NCBI GenBank assembly: GCA_028284385.1
Contig: JANQRT010000073.1
Location: forward strand, 62,001-126,000
DNA: 64,000 nucleotides
Direction: 5' to 3'
DNA from: Opitutaceae bacterium
Lineage (GTDB): Bacteria > Verrucomicrobiota > Verrucomicrobiia > Opitutales > Opitutaceae
Numbering within the stretch: the stretch's first letter is position 1; every line of letters starts with the position of its first letter. Of the stretch, positions 18,879-28,263 are shown in pieces. Under the pieces are notes generated by a model, which saw only the letters and a program-made list of their open reading frames with translations, did not search any database and was not told the origin of the DNA. Both the position numbers and the translations under genes were made by a program.

Positions 18879-19943
18879 ATGCCCAAACATCGGCCCCCAA
18901 CGATTCAGGAGATTGCTGACAAGGTTGGCGTATCCAAATCCACTGTCAGCCGGGCTCTTCGCGGCCTTCCAGGCCATAAGCCGGCCACCCGCGACCGAAT
19001 CATAAATGCCGCCAAGGAACTTGGCTACGAGGCTCATCCAATCGTCTCGGCGGTGATGTCGAGCATTAGGTTCAAACACCCCTCTACCATTTCACCTGTC
19101 ATTGCCGAAGTGCATTGCCAGCCTTGGGACTACGACCGCGAGGGAAATCCGGAGTCCCTCCGCCGCAGCATCCATCAGCAAGCGGAAACACTCGGTTTGA
19201 GAGTCGAGGAATTCAGCTGGTACGAACCCGAAATGAATCCGAGACGACTGCTCGAAATCATTCGAGCCCGCGGAATCCGAGCGGTCATCTTCGAGCATTT
19301 CATGGAACGCGAAGTCAGCTTGGAAGGGCTCGATCTAAGCGGACTTTCCATGGCCTCTATCGGCGGGGCGCTCCTGCATCCGAAATTGCACCGAATCGAG
19401 GTGAACCACTACGGAAATCTGATAAAGGTTATCAAAAGGCTCCAAGCTCGCGACTATCGTCGCTTTGGAGTCGTCATCCCGAAAATTTTCGAACGTTCAT
19501 CCGACTTCAAGCGCAGCGCAGCTCTTCATTCGGAAGACCTAAACATCGCAAAAGAGGACCTCATTCCAATCTTCTTAAGAGAGACCACTGACGACAAACG
19601 AGATCTCGACAAGCTTGAAGATTGGCTAAAGCGCTATCAACCAGATTGCTTGCTTGGCGTGGGCAAAGACCTCCCCAAACAACTAGACCGGCTCGGCTAC
19701 CGGCAGCCCGAAAAAATCAGCTACGTTCATCTCGGCTGGCACTCTTCCTACAAGGATATCGCAGGGATGAATCCAAAGTGGAGCAGCGCCGGCAAGGTAG
19801 CGGTAGATCTAGTCGTCGACCAGCTCACGCGAAACGAGCATGGCATCCCGCCAGACCCGCTTTGGATCCTCATCGAGGGAGAATGGAGAGAAGGGACCTC
19901 GGTGCGACCGCCCAGCGATTTCGTCGAATCGGCCGCCCGATAG
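18879..19943 (+). CDS. LacI-family transcriptional regulator (left cluster)
   Basis: A 354-residue DNA-binding repressor or activator. The N-terminal helix-turn-helix is IQEIADKVGVSKSTVSRALRG (about 9-29), followed by the hinge helix and a periplasmic-binding-protein-like effector domain (about 65-340) ending in WILIEGEWREGTSV. The effector domain is of the same divergent type as in the second LacI protein at 59.7 kb (its tail reads LVHGVWQDGNTVEP). It stands between two sulfatase/receptor groups and probably answers to a sugar released by them. Candidate operators with an AACSGTT centre occur upstream of it and of three nearby genes. Confidence 0.92.
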   Translation: MPKHRPPTIQEIADKVGVSKSTVSRALRGLPGHKPATRDRIINAAKELGYEAHPIVSAVMSSIRFKHPSTISPVIAEVHCQPWDYDREGNPESLRRSIHQQAETLGLRVEEFSWYEPEMNPRRLLEIIRARGIRAVIFEHFMEREVSLEGLDLSGLSMASIGGALLHPKLHRIEVNHYGNLIKVIKRLQARDYRRFGVVIPKIFERSSDFKRSAALHSEDLNIAKEDLIPIFLRETTDDKRDLDKLEDWLKRYQPDCLLGVGKDLPKQLDRLGYRQPEKISYVHLGWHSSYKDIAGMNPKWSSAGKVAVDLVVDQLTRNEHGIPPDPLWILIEGEWREGTSVRPPSDFVESAAR

Positions 19944-20495
19944 GCAAATAGCTTCGACCAGCGAAGCGCCAGGAAATCCGCTCTAAAAACCTAGGACTGA
20001 TTCGGTGGTCTATTTCTTTTCTCTTCAACGCGCTCACAACGTTCGATCACTGCTCTGAGTCTCGGAATAAAGACCGATCATCTGTATCCAAATATTCACT
20101 TCAAGCCATCGATTCTTAGCATGATTGATTGAGGCTTTCCAACCTAGCCTGCTGTTCTTCAATCGAAATCAAGTGAACACACGCGACCGACGCTTTCGCA
20201 ACTGTTCCATTCTGCACGTATGGAAGAGATCGTCACGATCATTACAGTCATAAGATGTTTTCCGCCCCAAACAGAGCGAAGCAGACCGGAGGAAACGCGA
20301 CATCGATAAGGTTCAAGCCATGCAGGCATCAAATCTTTCGATAAAGCGCGAAAACTGACGGTCGGCTGAACCGTTTCGGGGATGACGTGGATTTTACAAA
20401 TAGCCAACGATATTTCGGACCCTACCGGAATCCGTTTCCAGCAGGAGCAAGGAACTACGACAAACAAAACTGCACAACAAAACGACTAGACTAGG
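19944..20495. other. Long 5' region of the receptor gene
   Basis: 552 bp without a convincing gene between the LacI regulator and the receptor. It contains a 6-bp hairpin just after the LacI stop (GCTTCG / CGAAGC around 19951-19967, no T-tract) and a GAACCGTTTC element at 20368-20377 that resembles the AACSGTT operator candidates. A 102-codon minus-strand frame at 20159-20467 has no recognisable features and I do not call it. Confidence 0.4.
20366..20378. promoter_or_regulatory. Candidate LacI-type operator, AAC-S-GTT class
   Basis: On the minus strand this reads CCGAAACGGTTCA, close to TTTGAAACGGTTGCAAA upstream of the gene at 26184. It lies 117 bp before the receptor ATG at 20496. The match covers the AACGGTT core plus the 5' GAA, and the palindrome is incomplete, so support is moderate to weak. 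Confidence 0.3.
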
Positions 20496-23258
20496 ATGAA
20501 CTACGATAAGCAAACCCTTGAGATTAAGCGGACTGTTTCGCCGGAATGCGAAGCGTCCATCACAGAGAAAAGCCAAAAACCCTTTTGGAATGGCGTATTG
20601 AAAAAACAATCATACCGACTCGCAACGCTCACCGCCGCCTGCTTAAGCGTAACGACAGCAGTCGCTCAAGAAGAAGAGGAAGATAAGGTTTATGAACTCG
20701 AGGCTATTACGGTTAAAGGCTACCGCTCTGCCTTAGCGGAATCCCTCCGTGCCAAGCGAGATTCAAACCAGGTAACAGACTCGATCATGGCAGAGGAAAT
20801 CGGCCAGTTCCCGGATACCAATCTAGCCGAGGCCATCCAACGCATCACTGGCGTATCGATGACCCGAAACAACGGCGAAGGTGAAAAAGTTTCCGTGCGC
20901 GGTCTCAATCCAAACTTCACCCGCGTTGAAATCAATGGCCGTTCCTCGATGGTGACGGTAGACGACTCCAGTCCCGAGCGAGACGCTCAGTTGTCGGTAT
21001 TCAATTCCGACCTCTATAATTCCATCGAGGTCATCAAATCGCCCTCAGCCCGCGACGTCGAAGGTGGCGTGGGCGGTACCGTCAAACTACATACCTTTAG
21101 ACCGCTCGAAGTGGGCAAATTATCCTACGGAGCTGACTTCAGCTACAACATGAATGACTTCAAAGACTCGGATGAACCTGGTTTTGGCGGATTTTACTCT
21201 AACGTTTTCGCCGAAGGAAAAGCCGGTTTCCTGATTCAAGGCACCTATGAGGAACGCGATCGTCGCATCGACCGAGTTGAAAGCAATCAGAACTTTCTCA
21301 TAGTCGATGAGGGCTTTCTCAAGGACGATACGGACCCAAACGCCTTGGCCTTGGTAGGTTCCGCCTATCCGGGTCGCACTCGCTACTTTTCGAAGGCCGG
21401 CGACAATCCTCGTTTGAACCTTACTAGCACCTTCCAGTTTCGCCCTAACGATGACACTGAGTTCTACATAGACACCCTGATCTCTCGAGAAGAGCGCAAT
21501 GAAACACGCTCTCGCATTCAAATGCAGTGGAGCCGTGGCGACCTCATTAGCGGCGTGGTTGATCCCGAAACCAACACGCTGGTCCAAGCGACGATTGATC
21601 GTCACCGCACGGACCAGGATTCATTGTTCCGCGAGGCCGATGTAGAATCTTCAGGGATCACGGCTGGCTTCAAGTGGGACGGAGATCGCAACTCCGTTTC
21701 AGCAGAAGTTAGTTTCTCTGACGGCGAGGAAGACTGGGTACAGACCAATGCGGCAAGTCGTGTCAATCGTGATGGCGTCGCAACCTACGATATGCGCGAC
21801 GATTTCCGCTTACCCGCCATGACCACTCCAGCAATTCTGCGCACGCCCGACGAAATCGAGTTCCGAGGGCTTGACCAGCGTCAGCGGACCATCAGCTACG
21901 AAGAAACCGTCGGGCGGCTAGACTTCGAACATCGAATGTACGATGGCGGATTCTTTTCTTCAATCGAAACTGGTATTCGGCTCACCGAGAACGAGTTTGA
22001 TCGCAAGCAAGGAAACTCTGTCGATTCCACGGCGGATCTGGACACGATTACTGCAGCCGACGGCAACACCGACTATGGGGTTTCAGCTCACAATGACTTT
22101 GGCTTCGGCGAAGGACCTGCGGGATTCCCCAACACTTGGGTAGTGGTTGATTCTCGCGGGCTAATTGATCAATACCCGCTTGAGGGTCCGCTTGAAGTCA
22201 CGGGAGACAGCGAGGTTTACACAGTCGAAGAGGAAACCACAGCGCTCTACGTCCAAGCCAACTTCGACGGGGCCATGGGTTCGGCTCGCGCTCGCGGCAA
22301 TATTGGTCTCCGCTATGTCAATACGAAGGCGGGTGGTATCGGTAAAGTCACGGCGGAAACAGTCGCAGGCGACGTCGAGCTCTTGAACGAACCGACCACG
22401 CTGGATCAGGACTACACCGAGGTCTTGCCTTCCTTTAACATCATCCTGTCGCCGGATGACCCCCAAGCAAACTTCCAGATACGCGGCGCGATCTCGCAAG
22501 CCCTGACCCGGCCAACGATCAATGAAATGGGACCGAGGGTTGTTGTCAGCGAGCCAGACGGCGAAATCGAACGCGGTAACCCCGAGCTCGATCCGTTTAC
22601 GGCATGGCAATACGACCTCGGCATCGAGACCTACTTTGGCGCCAACGATGAGGGCATGTTCGCAATTACCGGCTTCATCAAGGACGTGGAGAATTTCATC
22701 GTGCCAACCACCTTCACCGAAAGCGTGGGATTCCAGAGCGTGGGCATTCCGACCCAGGACTTCCAGGTCGACACTTGGAAGAATGGCGGGACCGCTGACA
22801 TCCAGGGTGTGGAAATGTCGTTTCAAACCCCGTTCACTTTCCTGCCGGCGCCGTTTAACGACTTCGGTGGAATGATCAACTACACTTACATCGACTCCGA
22901 ATTCATCGACGAGTTTGGCAACTCGAATCCTTTCCCCGGTACGTCCGATAACACCTACAACATCGTGCTCTTCTACGAGCGGGGCGGATTCTCGACACGC
23001 TTCGCCTACAACTTCCGCGATGATTACCTGATCGTTCCATCATCGGCTGCCGATGGCTCTAACAATGAATTCACTGAAGGAAACGGCCGCCTGGATATCG
23101 GAATCCGTTATCGTTGGGAAAGCGGTTTCAAGGTCGCTGTCGACCTGATCAACGTGACCGAAGAGAGCGACTACATCTATTATGATGTGTTCGACCGCCT
23201 CGAACAGCTCACTCTTGAAAGTATGCAAGTCAACGTGAGCGTCGGCTACAAATTCTAG
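20496..23258 (+). CDS. TonB-dependent receptor, TIGR01782 (Xanthomonas/Caulobacter) type
   Basis: A 920-residue outer-membrane receptor of a different lineage from the other four in the window. After a long N-terminus and signal peptide (cleavage near TAVAQEEE) the TonB box is YELEAITVKGYRSAL. The plug contains DSIMAEEIGQFPDTNLAEAIQRI and VRGLNPNFTRVEINGR, which are hallmarks of the TIGR01782 family used for oligosaccharide uptake in Proteobacteria. The barrel ends in VNVSVGYKF with a terminal Phe. There is no STN domain and no adjacent sigma/FecR pair; the nearest regulator is the LacI gene upstream. A clear terminator follows at 23285. Ligand unknown, probably a carbohydrate. Confidence 0.92.
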   Translation: MNYDKQTLEIKRTVSPECEASITEKSQKPFWNGVLKKQSYRLATLTAACLSVTTAVAQEEEEDKVYELEAITVKGYRSALAESLRAKRDSNQVTDSIMAEEIGQFPDTNLAEAIQRITGVSMTRNNGEGEKVSVRGLNPNFTRVEINGRSSMVTVDDSSPERDAQLSVFNSDLYNSIEVIKSPSARDVEGGVGGTVKLHTFRPLEVGKLSYGADFSYNMNDFKDSDEPGFGGFYSNVFAEGKAGFLIQGTYEERDRRIDRVESNQNFLIVDEGFLKDDTDPNALALVGSAYPGRTRYFSKAGDNPRLNLTSTFQFRPNDDTEFYIDTLISREERNETRSRIQMQWSRGDLISGVVDPETNTLVQATIDRHRTDQDSLFREADVESSGITAGFKWDGDRNSVSAEVSFSDGEEDWVQTNAASRVNRDGVATYDMRDDFRLPAMTTPAILRTPDEIEFRGLDQRQRTISYEETVGRLDFEHRMYDGGFFSSIETGIRLTENEFDRKQGNSVDSTADLDTITAADGNTDYGVSAHNDFGFGEGPAGFPNTWVVVDSRGLIDQYPLEGPLEVTGDSEVYTVEEETTALYVQANFDGAMGSARARGNIGLRYVNTKAGGIGKVTAETVAGDVELLNEPTTLDQDYTEVLPSFNIILSPDDPQANFQIRGAISQALTRPTINEMGPRVVVSEPDGEIERGNPELDPFTAWQYDLGIETYFGANDEGMFAITGFIKDVENFIVPTTFTESVGFQSVGIPTQDFQVDTWKNGGTADIQGVEMSFQTPFTFLPAPFNDFGGMINYTYIDSEFIDEFGNSNPFPGTSDNTYNIVLFYERGGFSTRFAYNFRDDYLIVPSSAADGSNNEFTEGNGRLDIGIRYRWESGFKVAVDLINVTEESDYIYYDVFDRLEQLTLESMQVNVSVGYKF

Positions 23259-23284
23259 GTAGACCGATCCTTACCACTTTTTCA

Positions 23285-23314
23285 GGCCTCCGCATTCGCG
23301 GGGGCCTTCTTTTT
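23285..23314 (+). terminator. Rho-independent terminator of the receptor gene
   Basis: Stem GGCCTCCGC / GCGGGGGCC (9 pairs, one G-T) with loop ATTC, followed by TTCTTTTT. It lies 26 bp after the receptor stop codon and just before the convergent sulfatase. This is the most canonical intrinsic terminator in the window. Confidence 0.9.
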
Positions 23315-23319
23315 ATTAC

Positions 23320-24864
23320 TCATTGCTCGATGTATTCGGGATTGTACTCCGCTCGCTTGCTGAATCCCGGGAATGGGCGCATCTGACTGAATCGAGGATA
23401 CGAATCGAAAACATCGCCATCCCCTGCCATTCGCGGATCATTTTTCGCCTTGAGTTCGCTCCTTAGCATTTCGCTCAACTCCACCAAAATTCCAGCATAG
23501 TTCGGGTTGCGGGATAAATCGTTCAGACACCAGGGATCCTCGGTTATTTTGTAGAGTTGCTGCTCTGGCCGCCTACCCGTCGCTAGATAAATGAGGTCCG
23601 GATGTTGATCGCGAGACTGCAGGAGATAATCCTTGGTCGCGGATCCATCGATGTCCTCGAATCCTCCAGTAAACCCTTTGTAGTCTGGTGAAAAAGAGCC
23701 CTCCAGTTGAGCGGTCGTCAATCCTTCCGGTACTGGGTCTCCCGCTGGCCAAAGCTCAGGCTTCATGTTCCAAATATAAAGATATTCCTTCGTACGGATC
23801 GCGCGCGCGGGATAGCCTAAGTTGTCAGGACGGGCGTGAGTATGCCGTTCTCTACCTGCCAAAGCGTAGGCGCGGTGAGAGTCCCCATTTTTCAAATACG
23901 AAACCATACTGATCCCCGTCGCGTCGGGCAACGGAGCCGCGCCGGCCAGTTCAAGGATGCTAGGCGCGAAATCCACGTGACTGACGATATTATCGCTCAC
24001 TCTACCTCCTGGGAATAAACCTGGACCTGAGATAGCTAGCGGAACATGAATCCCGTATTCCTGAAGGTTCGCTTTCGCATAGGGAAAGGGCATTCCATTG
24101 TCGGAGGTCACTATGACGACCGTATTGTCCAGCTCCCCTATCGATTCCAAGGCATCGAGCATAAGACCTAGGTGCTGGTCGAACCACTCGATTTCGAGGG
24201 CGTAATCCAGATAGTCCATTCGCGTTTTTTCCGAATCGGGAATAAAGGGAGCAAGCGAGGCATCCGCTAGCGACTTCCCTGCCCGCTGACCCGATCCATA
24301 TTCATAGGCCAGGTGCGGCTCGCTCGCCCCATACCAGAAGAAAAAGGGCTCGTCTCCCTTTCTTGCTTTCAGGAAGTCTTTAAAATTCGCCGCATAATCG
24401 TTGGGCTTTATCCCGGAGGTAGGGGGTTCAAGCCGATGCTGGCTGTACTCGGTTCCGACGGGATTGCGATCCCATCCCGCATCACGCCAATTTCCAGGAC
24501 TCCAAGGTTTTCCGGTGTACCCAACGTGGTAGCCCGCGGCTTCAAGGCGCCGGGTAAAAACCGGAAACTTGCTAGGAAAAGAGCTCCCATGGGTCCCCGC
24601 CTCTTCCAAACGCCAGATTTCCTGACCCGTGAGAATAGCCGCTCGATTCGGGCTACACTGAGGAGCCGCCACGAATGCATTGTGAAACAAAACGCCCATC
24701 GCCGCCACCTTGTCGAAGGCCGGTGTCTGGATCCCCTTTGCCCCATAAGCAGACGCGTGGGGATAGGACTGATCATCGGAGATGGCGAAAAGGAAATTGG
24801 GTCGAGTGGTTTCCGCCCCGCGTAGAGCAAGGCACAAAAGAAAATATAATAAGACGATTCGCAT
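23320..24864 (-). CDS. Exported sulfatase, heparan N-sulfatase (SGSH)-like
   Basis: A 514-residue sulfatase with a signal peptide (MRIVLLYFLLCLALRGAE), hence periplasmic or outer-membrane associated. RPNFLFAISDDQSYPHASAYG gives the metal site, CSPNR (Cys70) the formylglycine motif, and VTSDNGMPFPYAKANLQEYG the second metal segment. The Asn in CSPNR, RAIRTKEYLYIWN and the tail with DPRMAGDGDVFDSYPRF resemble the SGSH-like branch. That branch includes enzymes acting on both N- and O-sulfate, so the name does not fix the substrate. It is divergent from the CE6-type esterase at 24985, with 120 bp between them. Confidence 0.9.
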   Translation of the reverse strand: MRIVLLYFLLCLALRGAETTRPNFLFAISDDQSYPHASAYGAKGIQTPAFDKVAAMGVLFHNAFVAAPQCSPNRAAILTGQEIWRLEEAGTHGSSFPSKFPVFTRRLEAAGYHVGYTGKPWSPGNWRDAGWDRNPVGTEYSQHRLEPPTSGIKPNDYAANFKDFLKARKGDEPFFFWYGASEPHLAYEYGSGQRAGKSLADASLAPFIPDSEKTRMDYLDYALEIEWFDQHLGLMLDALESIGELDNTVVIVTSDNGMPFPYAKANLQEYGIHVPLAISGPGLFPGGRVSDNIVSHVDFAPSILELAGAAPLPDATGISMVSYLKNGDSHRAYALAGRERHTHARPDNLGYPARAIRTKEYLYIWNMKPELWPAGDPVPEGLTTAQLEGSFSPDYKGFTGGFEDIDGSATKDYLLQSRDQHPDLIYLATGRRPEQQLYKITEDPWCLNDLSRNPNYAGILVELSEMLRSELKAKNDPRMAGDGDVFDSYPRFSQMRPFPGFSKRAEYNPEYIEQ

Positions 24865-24984
24865 GTGGCATTATGGTTATTGGCTGAATATTTTCGCCCC
24901 AGCCTCGCCAGGGAACCAACCGGTTTTGGAACAGTTTAATAAAGTTGCGATACCTTCTCGGGAACCGCTTACTATCTTCTGAAT

Positions 24985-25797
24985 ATGCGCCGTCTTTTCC
25001 ACCCAATTCTGGCTTTAATGTTAGCCGCTCTTGTCCGGGCAGAGACCCCCGACGAATCGCAGAGACTTGAAGCTTACCCCAAAGAAAAGGTCCATCTGAT
25101 TTTGCTGGCAGGCCAATCCAACATGGCAGGTCGAGGGGAAGTCGGTCCAGAGGATAAAACCATTCATCCACGCATCTTCGCCTTATCGAAAGACGGGCAA
25201 TGGCTGCCTGCCGTCGACCCCATTCACTACGACAAGAAAAGCGCGGGCGTCGGTCTTGGTAAAAGCTTCGCCCTGGTTCTCGCGGAATCGAATGATGACA
25301 TCGCGATCGGCTTGATCCCGGCCGCATGCGGCGGCTCGCCGATCTCGACTTGGACGCCCGGCGGATACCATGAGCAAACGAAGAGCCATCCTTTTGACGA
25401 TGCTATGCAGCGAACCCGCAAAGCGATGGCGGATGGAGTTCTCAAAGGAATCCTTTGGCATCAGGGAGAAGCCGATAGCAGACCAGAACGAGCGTTCGCT
25501 TACCAAGAACGACTGATGGAATTGATCCAGCGTTTCAGGAAAGACTTGGGACAGGCGGACCTTCCCTTCATTCTCGGTCAGCTCGGAAAATTTGAAGCGA
25601 ATCCATGGAATGAATACAAAAAGGAGGTAAACAAAGCCCATCTCTCAGTAGCAGAGGAAATAGCAGGGGTGCGTTTTGTAAGTTCGAATGGCCTAACGGC
25701 AAAGCCAGACAACATTCATTTCGATTCCAAGTCACTCAGAGAATTCGGTCGCCGCTACGCGGAAGCCTACCTGGCCTTAAGCGCTCAAACGCGATAG
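24985..25797 (+). CDS. Exported carbohydrate acetylesterase, SASA/CE6-like
   Basis: A 270-residue SGNH-fold esterase with signal peptide (about 1-19, ending VRA). LLAGQSNMAGRG carries the nucleophile Ser45, GGSPISTW the oxyanion block, WHQGEAD the family-typical block, and DNIHFDS the Asp242/His245 pair. This is the sialate O-acetylesterase/acetylxylan esterase family (PF03629; CE6 members share it), so it probably removes O-acetyl groups from polysaccharide in the periplasm. It is divergent from the exported sulfatase, and the two likely share a promoter region of 120 bp. Confidence 0.88.
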   Translation: MRRLFHPILALMLAALVRAETPDESQRLEAYPKEKVHLILLAGQSNMAGRGEVGPEDKTIHPRIFALSKDGQWLPAVDPIHYDKKSAGVGLGKSFALVLAESNDDIAIGLIPAACGGSPISTWTPGGYHEQTKSHPFDDAMQRTRKAMADGVLKGILWHQGEADSRPERAFAYQERLMELIQRFRKDLGQADLPFILGQLGKFEANPWNEYKKEVNKAHLSVAEEIAGVRFVSSNGLTAKPDNIHFDSKSLREFGRRYAEAYLALSAQTR

Positions 25798-25898
25798 TAA
25801 CCGTCACAGCAGGCGCGAAGCGCATGAGGTGCAGTTTCCGGAGAACATCCGCTTTATTGCCGAGCAGTTTAAAAATTCCGGAGCAAGGCAATTCCTCA

Positions 25899-25931
25899 GA
25901 AGAGCTCTACGATCTACAGGAGAATCTCTGA
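25899..25931 (+). pseudogene. Possible remnant of a sulfatase C-terminus
   Basis: The frame ending in TGA at 25929-25931 reads EELYDLQENL, which resembles the ELYDLxxDPxE segment near the C-terminus of type I sulfatases (compare VFDLESDPDEVNNL in the sulfatase at 7554). The preceding codons in this frame do not look like sulfatase, and a neighbouring frame stays open for about 40 codons, as expected for frameshifted debris. Ten residues are too few to exclude chance. Confidence 0.25.
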
Positions 25932-26037
25932 AAACTCTATAGCTTGTCACATATTTTCGAATACAAAGATAGCTTGCTTCGAATGCGGCAAATTTAGGGT
26001 GAATAGACTGCTGACAACCGGGAACGCGCTCTTGATC

Positions 26038-26054
26038 TTTGAAACGGTTGCAAA
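26038..26054. promoter_or_regulatory. Candidate LacI-type operator, AAC-S-GTT class (best member)
   Basis: TTTGAAACGGTTGCAAA is a 17-bp palindrome around G26046 with a single mismatched pair (A/G), 129 bp upstream of the ATG at 26184. Its AAACGGTTGC part recurs in the related candidates at 20366 (reverse strand) and 39143. Confidence 0.5.
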
Positions 26055-26183
26055 CAGGGCTTATCGCCCCAAATCAGGACGACGAACAAAGTGAACCACA
26101 ATTCATCCGAGAGCTGTCAAATAATTTGCAATACGAATCGTTTGCAGCAGCCCATTCCTAGTAAGCGGTCCATCGAATAATCA

Positions 26184-28052
26184 ATGATCACGCCTTCTAA
26201 ATCTCTCAGCTCCTCGAAAGAAAAGCGTGGCGCTCTCCGAATCCCATTTCCGCTCAATCTAGTGTCATTGGGGATGCTAATAAAGCTATTCGCCGCAACG
26301 GCTTGGGCTGCTCCCCTTCCTCCGAGCGCTCCGGTCCGGGGATGGACTCTGCTTTCGGACGACGAACCCAAAGCTATGAAGGCGATTGAGGCGGCAGCCG
26401 ACTACCAGATCAATCACCTTCAGCTATCGCATAAAATCGTCCATGATCTACGTGAAGTGGACGAGCCGGAAACCCGAGACCTAGTCAATCGGCTGATTGA
26501 TGCCGCACATGGAGCCGGTATTGAGGAAGTCGTGTTATGGGACCATGCCCTGTATTCACTCGACTACTACCCAGACCGCTTTCGCACGGGACCGGATCAA
26601 ACCATTGATTTGGATAATCCGGACTTCTGGGAATGGCTCAAAGACGATTACCGCCGAATGCTGAATAAGGTTCCACGAGCCGACGGACTGGTGCTGACCT
26701 TTATCGAAACGGGCGCCCGAGTCGAAGAACAGCATTCGGAAAAACTGCAAATCGAGGCAGACCGCCTAGCTGCGGTGGTGAACGCCGTGGCCGATGTTGT
26801 CATCGGTGAGCGCGGTTTGACGCTCTACGCCAGGACCTTTTCCTACACCAAGACGGAGTTCGCAAACGTCCTATCCGCAGTGTCTCTTTTCGAACGACCC
26901 GAGGTGCGGTTGATGATGAAGGAAACGCCGCATGACTTTTTCATTCCACACCCGCCCAATCCATCTATCGGAACCATCGACCGCCCAACTTTGATCGAAT
27001 TCGACGCGGCAGGGGAATACTTCGGACAGTCGATCATCGCTACCACCATGCCGGAACTCTTCCTTCGCCGCTGGCGATTACTAGGAACGCAACCGCAAGC
27101 TATTGGCTACGTCGCTCGGACAGACCGATACGGCGATACCCAAATCGTCGGCCGGGCAGGAGAAATCAATCTGTTGGCTATCAGCCGAGGAGCCGAAGAT
27201 CCAAATACTACAGCTGAGCAGATCTATGAAGAATTCATCGAAAAACGTTATGGCTCAGCAGCCGTTCCCGATGTGAAGGCAGCCTTTCGCAGGGCGATGG
27301 ATATCGTCTATGCGTCTCTCTACACTCTCGGCACAGACAAAGGAAACCGTCACTCTCGCCTCAATTACGATACCCATACCTCAAGCTATGTACGGCATGT
27401 TTCAGGCAAATGGATCGATCCACCCATCGTTTACCTGGGTCACGGACTCAATCGGGAGTTTCACTACTGGCGAGACGTGGTGGACCACCTAGCGCCGGCT
27501 TACGTAAAGGACCTGCAAAACCCGCTTTGGGAAGAAGTGCCGAACGTCCGGAAATCCGGCTGGATTCGTCCAGGAGATCAGCTCACCGAGCAATACTTGC
27601 GATTCGTCCTCACCGAAAAGGATTTCGCCATAAATCAGGCTGGAAAATCCCTGGCTGACATCCAGCGGGCAAAGCCTCACTTGAATCCGCAGGACTATCA
27701 AGAGCTGTACTCCCTATTTAACCGAACCCTTTTAACCAGCCGCCTTCACCGAGCAGTCGCCGCAGCCTACTTAGGCTTTCGCCTCTGGTGCAAGGATAGC
27801 CCATATCGTAGTGATTTCGTAATGACAATGACCCAAAAGGGTCTCGACGAAATCCGCATAGTCGCGCCTTTAATCGCCAATTACCCAGGGCATGTACCTG
27901 CAGGGCAGTGGAATTGGCGTAAAGATGCAGACCGAGCGAACCGCTACTTCCAGCAAATTGCTGTGGAGGGTTGGCCGTATAAGACCAACGGAATTCCCAA
28001 TCCGGAGGGAGGACTGGTCTTTCCTTATCAAGAACCCGAGGATCGGGGCTAG
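26184..28052 (+). CDS. Exported protein of unknown function, possible TIM-barrel glycoside hydrolase
   Basis: 622 residues with an N-terminal export signal (GMLIKLFAATAWAAPLPP). The frame opens at 26184, but Met31 (26274), just before the hydrophobic segment, is an equally good start. The body alternates beta-like and helical segments: HLQLSHKIVHDLREVD, EVVLWDHALYSLDYYP, DGLVLTFIETGARVEEQH, LTLYARTFSYTK, MMKETPHDFFIPHPP, EFDAAGEYFGQ. The last two resemble strands of alpha-glucuronidase (GH67) barrels (KNGPIDF, EFQITQEYTGQ) as I remember them, but the GH67 catalytic acid is not evident. The C-terminal third is helical. The genomic setting next to esterase and sulfatase supports glycan degradation. 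I do not assign a reaction. Confidence 0.6.
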   Translation: MITPSKSLSSSKEKRGALRIPFPLNLVSLGMLIKLFAATAWAAPLPPSAPVRGWTLLSDDEPKAMKAIEAAADYQINHLQLSHKIVHDLREVDEPETRDLVNRLIDAAHGAGIEEVVLWDHALYSLDYYPDRFRTGPDQTIDLDNPDFWEWLKDDYRRMLNKVPRADGLVLTFIETGARVEEQHSEKLQIEADRLAAVVNAVADVVIGERGLTLYARTFSYTKTEFANVLSAVSLFERPEVRLMMKETPHDFFIPHPPNPSIGTIDRPTLIEFDAAGEYFGQSIIATTMPELFLRRWRLLGTQPQAIGYVARTDRYGDTQIVGRAGEINLLAISRGAEDPNTTAEQIYEEFIEKRYGSAAVPDVKAAFRRAMDIVYASLYTLGTDKGNRHSRLNYDTHTSSYVRHVSGKWIDPPIVYLGHGLNREFHYWRDVVDHLAPAYVKDLQNPLWEEVPNVRKSGWIRPGDQLTEQYLRFVLTEKDFAINQAGKSLADIQRAKPHLNPQDYQELYSLFNRTLLTSRLHRAVAAAYLGFRLWCKDSPYRSDFVMTMTQKGLDEIRIVAPLIANYPGHVPAGQWNWRKDADRANRYFQQIAVEGWPYKTNGIPNPEGGLVFPYQEPEDRG

Positions 28053-28096
28053 ATTCCGGTCTTTGCTTCCCGTCCCCTTCAGTCTATTTACCCAGA

Positions 28097-28129
28097 TGTC
28101 GCTTTTCGATTTAATAGCGAAAAGCGACA
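28097..28129. terminator. Strong hairpin between convergent genes
   Basis: A perfect 12-bp inverted repeat (TGTCGCTTTTCG / CGAAAAGCGACA) with a 9-nt loop lies 44 bp after the stop at 28052 and ahead of the convergent receptor (stop at 28264). No T-tract follows on either strand. A second inverted repeat CAATGTCT / AGACATTG lies at 28158-28190. Bidirectional termination or transcript protection is a reasonable guess. Confidence 0.45.
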
Positions 28130-28263
28130 ATCGAAAACCGCAAAGCCTGCATGTAGTCAATGTCTCGATACTAAAAAAACGAAGACATTGCGTTGACGGG
28201 AAGCTTGACAGAAGGAGGCGGGAATGACGATTCCTCAGACTCGTCCAAAGTGGATAAGGCGTT

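Larger units (their letters stand above)
25798..26183. other. Intergenic region with sulfatase-like debris and operator candidate
   Basis: 386 bp between the esterase and the exported protein at 26184. It holds a short frame whose end reads EELYDLQENL (25899-25931), like the C-terminal signature of sulfatases, and a 17-bp near-palindrome at 26038-26054. No complete gene is visible. Confidence 0.45.

Noticed and set aside
24918..24925. AACCGGTT palindrome between the divergent sulfatase and esterase genes as an operator
   Set aside because: Eight base pairs with even centre do not match either operator family, and such short palindromes are common.
28158..28190. Inverted repeat CAATGTCT / AGACATTG as a terminator
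   Set aside because: The T-run lies in the 17-nt loop and not after the stem, so it does not fit an intrinsic terminator.
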